A stretch of 64,000 bases of DNA from Polytrichum commune. Taxonomy: Eukaryota; Streptophyta; Polytrichopsida; Polytrichales; Polytrichaceae. Numbering within the stretch: position 1 is the stretch's first letter; the number at the start of each line of letters is the position of its first letter. The notes beneath the pieces are model-generated. The model worked only from the letters and a program-made list of their open reading frames with translations. It was not told the origin of the DNA and searched no databases. Positions 54,497 to 64,000 of the stretch are shown here, one piece after another. The stretch spans positions 36,597,554 to 36,661,553 of the forward strand of contig OX485803.1 of assembly GCA_950295325.1 (NCBI GenBank), in the 5' to 3' direction. A program made the position numbers and the translations under genes.

Positions 54497-57400
54497 CTTT
54501 CGAGGCTTTGAAATCTGCAATCACGACAAAGTTCGCTGCATTTGAAACAAGTCTCGAGGGATTTTAAGCTAGTGCAACCTTGTTGGGGAAATTCCGGGCT
54601 TGTCTTCTAACTTAAACCATCGCAATCATAGGCTTGTATTTCCTCGCCATCGCTAAAACCCTTCTCACACCCGCAAACATCTTGGGAGACAATTAGGGTT
54701 TGGTTAAACCCTAAAGAAAATGAGAGAGCCATTTCGGATTCTACATGACATGGCAATGTTGGATTCTTGCCGATTTTTAGTTTCGGGTCATGAGTTAGTC
54801 TAAATTTTAAATACCGGCCACCAATGGGAGACATGGGTATGAGGGCTAAGGGAAAGATTATAAGCAACATTGGCAAACCGGTATATAGGTGAATGCATGG
54901 TATCAATACACAATATCAACACTTTATATTAACGAATCTATGCGGTTCATTTCAAAATTGTATTGCTACTCATATAGTGATATTGATATGTATTACAAGA
55001 GTAGCGAATTTTGTATATTTGCGTCATTATTTGGGTCGATGTCATCCTAATATAATATCAATAGTAGGTAATTTGTACCCAAGCATGAAAAATTCAAGAT
55101 GGTATATTGAACTTGTGTATTCAAAATAAAATTATATCCCTAAATACTCATACCCTTTTTATCGAAGAAAATAGAAATTCCTCAATACAAAAGTGGTATT
55201 AAGAAAAAGGTGAAACCAGTTCAATGTTGGTTATAAGGGTCAATTTACACTGTAGCTTGAGGTCCATGACCATCCAATATATGTCAGTGATGGCGTGTAG
55301 CATCGTGAAGCCTTTATCATGAAATTAGTATAAAATAAAAGATGGGGAATATAAAGGTTGAGGGTTTAATGAACGTACATTCACAACAAAAAGGAAAGCT
55401 CAACCCCCTTATAGAGCACAACCTCTTGTAAAGAAAAATCACTCCACCTACTACCATGTCCCCTCTCAAACCCATATCACAAGACTTGTGTTTCCAACTA
55501 AGGTTTTGGAAATCGATGACAATTGCTACCCCAAACATGTACAAAAGATATGATCCAATCGAATATTTGTTCTTGATCGATGTAGGCCTCATGAAGGGGA
55601 TATGGGTAGACAATAGTCAATTCCATGTTGTTCAGGTCCATAGGCAATAAAATGTGACATAAATAATTGGTGACTAGAATCTTTGTGAGGAAAGACCTAC
55701 TATTGTTTGACCCCTTTGTTACTTTAAGCACTATGTGAGATTTGAAAGCTAGGGTCTCTTTGTTCTATTATGGCTTGAAAAGAATTCGGAAAACAAAATG
55801 GCCTTGTCACAACATTTTTCTGAGTAACGAAGTGTCAATTAGCAAGACTATGATTAGCATGTTAATACTCAATATCATGGTCAATTGCCCCCTATCATGA
55901 GCGTTTGGAAAGAGAGTTTGGAGATATTATATGGCCTATTTCAGAGTGAGTACCGGTTGAGGGTACCTAGGTGTCAATTCATGTTAGACCATAACCATGG
56001 GAGGGGTATGAGATTTTAGAGCATCACATTATGTCTATAATTACGATTGAATTATGGATAGGTTGGGAAGAACAATACATTATGTAAGTTGGGAGCAACG
56101 ACATACGCTAAGTTTGCAGGTTCAAGTACAAATTATGCCAACAACTTTGGGTTACCAAGACAAGACAAAATCAAGCTATCAACTTACTTGCACATGGATC
56201 AGTGCCAACATTAAAGTATTTGGGTTGGTATGGTTGGCTATTTGGCCAACCTTGAAACATCTAGTTTCTACATGCCAAGCCACTTATTGGATTTTGGAGG
56301 ATTATGATCAAAGTCGCAAGAAGGAGATAGTAGTTGATATTTTGTACCAAAATATTTCATACTCATGATATGTTTTACCTCCCATGCTATAACTACTCAT
56401 CCATAATTTTATGACTACCCCCGATGTCGTAAATGGCCATCCCCATCAACAATAGGCTCTATCAATAGGCCATTGATTCTTAGAAGATTCACAACACTTG
56501 AGGAGTGTGAGACAATCTACTTGAACTCCAACAAAAGGCCATTGTCATAGTTTTGACCTAGTGTGCCACATGGAAACCATATTTTGTGTAACACTAGGGA
56601 GATGGTGCAATGAGTGGAACTTCACAATCGACATGAATGTATTCCACCCTAGCTTGCCTATACTAAAGTTGCATTATAGAATTGCCACGTGAGTCTAACT
56701 ATTAGAGACCATGGCCATCACCCATTTTATTGAAAGTGTTCATTTATTATTAAAAATAATGAATTTACAATACCTGGTGTGGGCCATTTGAGCGGTTTCT
56801 CAAGTGGAAACATCTCAAAAATCCTAGGTTGTTGGATGATGATAAAGATCTTTGATGAGAGGTGAAAAAAATCAGAGGCTCGAGATTGATGAGATGTGGA
56901 GGCTAGAATTGATCCAAAATAGTTGAAGCAATGAAGTTTGATAACGTGTGCGTCAACAAGCTAACGAAGAGGCCATGTACTACAACAATTTTTGTTTAAA
57001 TTTTAGATTTGTGAAATCAATGTGAAAGTAATTGAAATGTGACCTTGCAGATAATTAAGTAGACCAATGTGTTGACAATTTGTCCAATGAAAACCAAATT
57101 TAGTGTTCAAGTGAAATGAATCCGATCTATGATATGATGTTTTGAGGATGTAAGGCCATAAGCTAGAGAATGTAGGAGGTGGTAGAACTACCAAGGGCTA
57201 TACTAGGCAAGGTGGTTGAAAGAGGAGAGATTGTCATTATAAATCAAGATATTGTCAAAAACTCTTTTCTTGGGTGGACAAAACTATAGTGATTTTTTGT
57301 CTATTGATTTGTGTATGCCTAGGGAGGTGGTAATAGGAAAGGAATGGGCCCTCCGAAAGGATCTCTCTCCCTTTCTAGTTCTAGTTCTTGATTAATGCCA

Positions 57401-58189
57401 TGTTACATAAAATATTCAAGTTTTTACTCTTACATTAATAGACCTAGCAAAGGTCATCTATGTAAAATAGATGATATAAACTCAGATAATAGCCGCACAA
57501 ACCTCTACAATCGGCACTTTGCCAACACACTCAACGCCGCCTTCGCCAACATTATCAACAACCTATTTCTGCACAAATTGAGTATCAACACCTTGTCCCA
57601 AGCCAATCTCTGCATGTGCATCATGCATTGGTTCATGCATTGGTTTGGGAGTAAAAATATCACCGGGACCTTGTGGGCTTTCAACATCTAAGTCCATATC
57701 CTCGTCACACACAACCGTTTGTTCTTCATGCTTGAGCTTCTGGGTGGCTCCCACATCCATGGGTTGTCCATCTATTGCGCGGGGGATAAGAATATGGATG
57801 GGTCCGCGCTTGATGAGAGAAATGTTGCAAGGTAGGTTGCCGAAATAGGAATGGTTGTTGTGGGAGTTATTGCGTTGGGAAACCCGACGACAAATGTAGG
57901 AACGAGGTTGAGGGAACAATAGGGTGATTTGTTTATAGAAGACAGAGAGTTGCAAATAATTGTACTTGTGATTTATTACAAACTTTTTTTTCTTTTTTTT
58001 TAAATTTCTTGAATATGCTAGTTGTTATATTTTGCAATCAATTACATAAGGTGTTAATCATCCATGTGGTTACCAATACAAGTAGATGAATATTAGGTAA
58101 AAAATACATAATTTCAAATGATTACAACCAAATGCGTTAAATTAATCCATTTAGATCTTATTTCATTTTGGTTTTATGATGCCACTCAT
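54497..58189. other. Region right of the LRR gene, no assignable gene
   Basis: 54497-54720 should hold the LRR promoter and leader. From 54900 to 58189 the sequence is AT-rich. The longest open frame is minus-strand 57563-57955 and has no known motif; it lies downstream of the decayed retrotransposon and might derive from it. Confidence 0.4.
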
Positions 58190-60450
58190 TCGCAAATTGC
58201 ATGAGTTTGTTACGGTCAAGCTGAATTCTTTCGTCATCTAAACGATGTCCTAAAAATTCCAATTTTTGAAGAAATAACTCATTTGCTTCATCTCTGAGGA
58301 TTCAATTATATTCCGATTTTAAATTTATCTGAATAAAGTAGCTAGCATCTACTAATATATCCAATAGTGAATATACTTTAGATAGTGAATTTTTTTTTCA
58401 CCAAAATTTGATTCAAGGCCCAATATGTAATGCATACTCATATTTAATTATTTTTTATTGTAAAGAATACATGTACCCGAAATGACGATTTACTAGGACG
58501 AATACAACCTCTTACTTAGAGCTCAGTTAGTTATTGTTTCAACTCAGTGAATTCTACTTGGTTGAGTCGATATGAAGCCTTATTTGGAGGCTCCGCTCAA
58601 GGCATGAACTCAATCTGGTGGTCCACCTTCCGCTTTGGAGACAACTCATTGGATAGCTCGTTAAGTATAACATTATTGAATTCTTACAAGATTTTGGAGT
58701 TACAATTAGAGACGCAGTGTGGTAGAATTTTTTTAATATTATTTCCAAAGTCTTCGTCTTTTAATATCTATACACAGTGCTCTTCAAATAGCTTAGTTGT
58801 GGTGACTAAGTGAATTTCTATTCCATCTAAGCTAGGTATTTGCATAAAAAATAATGATTTCGGTTGGCCGTCTACACCTACCATCACGTCATATATGCTA
58901 GCATAATTTCTATATCATAGTAATGCATGAATGTATTTTCCAACAATATGTCTACGTCCATAAATCGTACATTATGAAGTCTTCTTCAAAATAATTTCCA
59001 TTTGCCTTGGAATGTACGTCCTTAACTACTCCCGCCGCTTAATACGACTTTTGGATGCAATTTACCTTCATCAACAAGGTGGTTTCCTTTATCTTCAACT
59101 CCAACTTCTCTGCACACTATGATGTTATGAAGTAGAACATGATTATTGTATGAATCAACATAGTTACGTTAGAAATGTTCACTTGTACTCTTAAGTAAAC
59201 TAACATTTTCTCTCTAGATTTATCATTATGAGAATGACTTTGAAACCACCTTCGGAAACTAATATTTTCCGTTTTTTTTCTTCTTTCCATTTTATGCCTA
59301 CTTTTGAAAGATAACACACTATGTGAGTCAAAGTTTATACTAAGCCTTTTAATTTGCTTTTGTTTTGGTGCAATCGAGATATAGTTGAATTCTACTTTGA
59401 TTTTTTTAATAATAATTTAAAACTTTCATGACACTTCCACGTCATATGTCCTAGCGCTTTGCATTTGAAATAAATTTTTTTATTCAACATTTCTTTAATA
59501 TCTACGCGTTTGACTCGCTTGAATCTTTTAGCTGCTTATAACTTCAAGTTCGATCTGCCCTCCACTTTTTCTTTTATTTCAAAATTCCGTTTGTGAACTT
59601 TAGTTTGCCATGGTTGACATTTACCTCAAAAAACCTTTTAGCGCTTGGCTTACCTAGTTGCCCTAACTTATGCATGACCTCTTAGTGAATGATAATGTTT
59701 GAGTAATCTATCATTGTAATAAAAAGGTTTCCCCCCCCCCCCCCCCACATCTTGCATCGAATTCTTTTGTTGAAACTCACAAAAGTTGTACCCATTAGAT
59801 CCAATTGTGATTTTTCCTAGTAATTGTATTGAAGGTAGTTGGATTTGTACTCCTTGGTGTACTTCATAATATTGTAATCCGTATTTTATTTCATTGATCC
59901 CAATGATGACATATCAAATAGACATTAATACGGTTTCCTTGAAGTCTCAATTATTCATTTCTTAAATTATTTCTTTGGTAAGTCCTTTGCTTGACCGTCT
60001 TTCCAAGCGGCGAATATAATCGACAATTCTTCTTTAATGAACAAACTAAAATTTGGAATTCTAATTTTGTTTTCTATATATCTCGACGCATCGTAATATG
60101 TCTCGTACTCCGTCATGAAAACTTTGATATTCCACTGGTTTTTGGTATTCCAAGGTGTCGGTTTCGGGATGTTTTTCATGTATGTCACTTACTTGAGTTC
60201 CCTAACGAGGCTTCTGTATTATTTTTTAAAATTAATGATATCTATTAGGAATTGATTTTGCTTAAACATATTATTTATGATGGTTTTAATTTTTCTGAAT
60301 TAATTTTTAAGCTAGAAGATGAGAGTTTTCCTTCGCCTCCTACCATTTCTTCTGCGTCCTTATCGAATCCATCATCAAAACTCCCCTTATCACTTGGATT
60401 GTTAGGTCCTTCACTCTTGACGAAGTTGGTTGTTGATTTCGTCAATTGAG
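58190..60450 (-). mobile_element. Decayed Ty3-type LTR retrotransposon fragment
   Basis: On the minus strand, from right to left, three remnants follow the gag-pol order. A gag-like stretch lies at 59967-60188 (FMTEYETYYDASRY). A zinc-knuckle remnant lies near 59427-59480, where the first Cys codon has become Tyr (YFKCKALGHMTWKC). The start of a reverse transcriptase follows at 58190-58650, with RKVDHQIE, IRPSKS, YWALNQ (for the usual YRALN) and FLGHRL-like blocks. Stops and frameshifts interrupt all parts, and no integrase or LTRs were recognised. A 17-base C run sits at 59731-59747. Confidence 0.7.
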
Positions 60451-61148
60451 TCCAACTGTGTCTTTTTTTGTGTTGGTATTGGTTTTTTTTGCATAGGCCC
60501 GCGTTTTAAACTTGGGCCATTATTTTTTCCAAGGCCCTTGTTGCTACTTTATCTTGAGTTTTAATTTCTTCTCGTAGCAGGTTCATGTCGCCCTTCTTAA
60601 AGCGCCTTGAAAATGCTATCTTCAGATTATAAGCGTTCTGTTACGAATTCTTTAGTTCTACTCTTTTGCGCTTCACCACAATACCGAGCTAAAATCATTC
60701 GATATCACATGTAACACCACTTTACGTTACGTCCCGTACTTACCTCACGTGAAAGTTAGCTACTCCACTTGTACAAATTACTTGCATGGTTAGTCTGCTC
60801 ATTTTTCCAATCTTGGCTCTCGCCAACGTTGGTATTCTCTTAGGGTCTCCTAGTGTCTAACCCATGGACCACCTCAATGTGCAAGTCCTTAACCGCACAT
60901 CCAACTCCTTTTGGTGTTGTTTCCTACAATTGTGGGATCTTACACCCCTCTCTAATATCCACACTGCCCTGTCAGTAGCTTCCAAGGATCCAATCAAGGA
61001 CCTTCATCTTCCTTGCCACACCTCTTTTAAACCTTGTAGAATGGGACGTAATACAAAATCCCCATAGGCCATGACACATTTGGTAGTCTAATTGGTTATG
61101 AATTGGTAAAGATACTTAATTTTACCAGGGGCATAAAGAAAAAATCTT
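60451..61148. other. Gene-free spacer
   Basis: No gene or clear repeat was recognised. Confidence 0.4.
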
Positions 61149-61565
61149 TAACAAGAAAACGGTAGAACCGTGAGGCTCTGTCCTTTGCTATGAAAGAGTA
61201 CAATTGTAGCTGATTACTTTGCTCATGCCAATCCATGGCTATTCATTATACCAAACCTTTCTTGGATTTTGTGCATCTTCTTCTCAAATACGGGTCAAGG
61301 ATTGAAGCTACTCATTTATCACCCGAAAATTTTAAAATAAATAATCAGGAACTGCTGAAATAACTATAGTTATTAACTAGATTTCTTTCAATGCATTTTA
61401 GGGAGCACTTATATATATAAACTATAGTTAACATCCACATTAGATAAAGTGGACCAAAAATAACAAGAACAAGTAACGTCCAAGTGTGAACGCAAAGTGG
61501 TTAGGAAATTTGCTCTTGAAACGAAGAAGTTGATGCATAGCCTCTGTCCTACAGACAGCGCCAAC
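61149..61565 (+). repeat. About 415-bp dispersed repeat, copy 2
   Basis: Direct copy of 12213-12628. The inverted ends are GGCTCTGTC (61174-61182) and GACAGCGCC (61554-61562), with one mismatch relative to copy 1. Confidence 0.75.
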
Positions 61566-61964
61566 AAATAGTGACGTGTGTTGTGGGAGCTATAGTCTAG
61601 CCGTTTATGTGATATGTGTGAGAGTTTTTGTAAGTATGGAAAGTCGGCCATAGTGATCCGGGAGGGCTCTCGCTCAACATATCAAAGGTATCCTAGGATA
61701 TTAAGTTGATGATTCCCAAAAGTTATTATTGATGGAGTTGGGGTAGGATTTGAGGTTTAAGAGTGATACCTAATTATGTGGCTGCTACATGGAGGCACAT
61801 TTTGGAGTTTAGGGATGATGATGGTTTGTCTCTATTACTTTTCTTCCAACTTGTAAGCCTGCTGCCGATGTTGTTTGAGGTCTCGGTGTTTCATCAACAC
61901 TCCGGAGTGGTGATCCGATTTGCTCTAATCATTGGCGTTGCTGCGAAGGGATATGCTCTAGTGT

Positions 61965-62618
61965 AATAAAACTAGAAATATTGATGGATGAAATGAATAT
62001 TCTAACCACATGTGCCAATGTGTAAGCAAAGAATGATGGGAGCAAGACAACTCCAAATTGATAATATTTGCATTGGAGTTAGACAACTCCACATTTAGTG
62101 TACTAGAATATGACATTCCAGATTGAGAACATGTGCACGATAGTTAGAGCACTCTGGATGAGGTGTAGTGGGATTAAAGCACTCTATATTTAGAAAGTGA
62201 AAGTTGGATGCTATTCATTGGAGTTAGACAACTCTCAATGCATAGATGAATCAAGTTGGAATTAGATATTTCTAATTGGAAGAATGTGATTGAGTTAAAA
62301 GATGGAAGAAGGTTCTAGAAGAACAAAAGATAGTAGATTCATAGTAGAACTAAAAAATAGAGCTATGAATAGAATACTTGTGCTATATTTGGAAATAAAA
62401 GTAAAAGTAATGCCTTTGGCATAAGAGGATGCTTGGGGGAGGAGAGAGGATTTTTTTGTCTCTCTCCTATGGTTAGGTGGCTGAGGTTAGGCCAAGATCT
62501 AATGGTCTATGATCATAATCAAACATTACAAAGAAAATAAATTGAGTCCTTCAACTCATCATTTTGATTGATAGTTGTTATTGTGAAAGTTGGTAGCAAA
62601 CATGTAGGAGGTTTGTTA
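61965..62618 (+). repeat. LTR-like repeat with a palindrome array, copy 2
   Basis: Inverted relative of 34318-34984. It contains six to eight degenerate palindromes of the type GGAGTTAGACAACTCC between about 62040 and 62280. Both copies share the run GGAGAGAGGATTTTTTTGTC in related form. Confidence 0.6.
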
Positions 62619-64000
62619 CATCTAGTCTTCGACATTGCTGCAATCCTATCTACTCTAGTCTTGATGCTTCTATGTTGGGATTGTTGGGGTGCAAGGATTG
62701 CGGTTGAGGCGGAGGGTGGGTTAAGGTTAGAAGGACAAATTGCCATATCAATGTTATCAATAATTAGAAACACTTTTGTAACCCTAGGGCATTGGCTATT
62801 GCATCTTAAGATTTGGCAACGTTTGGGTGCCTTGTTTTTCTCTGAGCTTGTGGTTGCGGTAATGTTCTTGTTTGTAGTCCAATGATCTTTGATGTTGCTG
62901 GCTTGTGTTAAGATTTGAGGTTGCCGTGGGTATGGGGCTCGGCAAGCTTGTGTTTCTGTCTTGGCCTTCATGGCGTTTCTTTGTTGTGCATGGTAATTTG
63001 TCTGTGCTATCGGCATTCCCTTATGCTTGGCTACTTCAACATGCGGTAGGCCTATCTTCTTGGTTCTCTATGAGGTGTGGCACCACAGAGCTTCTCATCG
63101 CAACTCTATTCATTATACATTTTTTTTTTGTGAACACATTTGTGTTGCATGTATATTGTGGTGTTTGTGAAGAACACACATCCCTCTCTGTTACAACCAT
63201 GTTAGAATTTTTTTCTAGAGAAGATGCACATGTCAAGCTTCAGAATCCACAATAACTCAATGAAAATCCCTTCATTTTTTTTTGCATACAAAGTGATTTT
63301 TGTGTAAAATGATAGCGTTGGGAAGGACCTATATTTGCACTCATGAAGTTGAAGCTAAATTGCAATCAAAAGTATTCACATGATTAGGTACACTAGAAAG
63401 CTCATGCCTCTAGAAGGTATACTAGTATTCACATAAAGCTCATGCCTCTAGAAGGTGTACTAGTATCCTGATGTATTGGAGTGAAATACAAGAAAACTAG
63501 AAGTAAGGTGAAAAATTGTTGAGGCAAAATTCACCACTATTCATGAAACCTGGATATCCAAGAACATATTTGTGATGTAAGTACTTGCACCCATCATTGG
63601 CTCCGATTGCCATGTAGGACAAACTGGTAGCCACGTTGGATGCATCTATTCCCTCACCATGCCATGTCAGCACCAAACATATTAGTCATTCGCTTGTCCT
63701 GAGCAGCTGCTTCGTTCAAACATATAGAATCAAATGAAGTAATTATTTCTAAAATGAAAACTCGTAGGCATTCTTTGAATCCAACAATTCTCTAATGTGT
63801 TGAGTAAGGCGCTGGTAATAAGTTTGACAGTTACCTCAAGTGCGACCACTATGCTCAATCAAGACATCACGATTCATGGTAAGGTTTACAGCTCACACAG
63901 CGACACAAGTGAGGTTTGTTCAACTAAAGCTTCAAGCTGAACTCTGGAAATCAAGACAATTACAGCAATCAAGGAAAATGAAGATTCCCATCCTACTGCA
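62619..64000. other. Right-edge region, no assignable gene
   Basis: Open frames on both strands between 62519 and 63255 have no recognisable motif. A 39-bp tandem duplication (AAGCTCATGCCTCTAGAAGG) lies at 63395-63470. Confidence 0.4.

Noticed and set aside
62519-63016. Minus-strand open frame of 165 codons
   Set aside because: It starts inside the LTR-like repeat and has no recognisable motif; probably chance.

Overview
The window is nuclear DNA of a land plant. The evidence is spliced genes with GT-AG introns, a histone H3 carrying the plant H3.3 residues, two enzymes with chloroplast-type leaders (peroxiredoxin Q and uroporphyrinogen-III synthase), and many plant-type DNA transposons and short repeats. 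I cannot name the species. Short introns (mostly 70-750 bp), a low density of large retroelements and divergent gene structures would suit a non-flowering plant, but that is a weak inference.

Layout. 1-1107: unidentified. 1108-5010 and 7898-11970: a direct segmental duplication, each copy with an intact four-exon histone H3.3 gene on the minus strand; one copy has gained a 404-bp insertion. 5471-7796: two pogo/Tigger-like elements between the copies. 11970-14663: short repeats and a large foldback element. 15464-25365: a gene cluster. It holds a nine-exon minus-strand gene coding for two pterin-carbinolamine-dehydratase (PCD) domains plus a C-terminal winged-helix-like region, a head-to-head peroxiredoxin Q gene, and a convergent single-exon MPDU1/PQ-loop gene. 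28291-30608: a nearly intact pogo-like transposase broken by one base. 31000-35500: G-rich minisatellite, foldback, LTR-like repeat and a CACTA-type miniature element. 35824-39802: uroporphyrinogen-III synthase (nine exons). 40780-48700: dispersed repeats, SINE-like units and pogo-like derivatives. 50593-54496: a ten-exon leucine-rich-repeat gene. 58190-60450: a decayed Ty3-type retrotransposon. 61149-62618: further copies of repeats seen earlier in the window.

Exon structures were assembled by hand. I joined reading frames across GT-AG sites and required phase agreement and family similarity; summed exon lengths are multiples of three in every gene reported as complete. The genes do not form a pathway. 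Two belong to plastid metabolism (tetrapyrrole synthesis, peroxide detoxification), one to ER glycosylation and one to chromatin. The most interesting locus is the PCD-PCD-winged-helix gene: both PCD domains keep the His-His-Pro motif but lack the third catalytic histidine, and two of its splice donors overlap in-frame stop codons, so intron retention would give one- or two-domain proteins.
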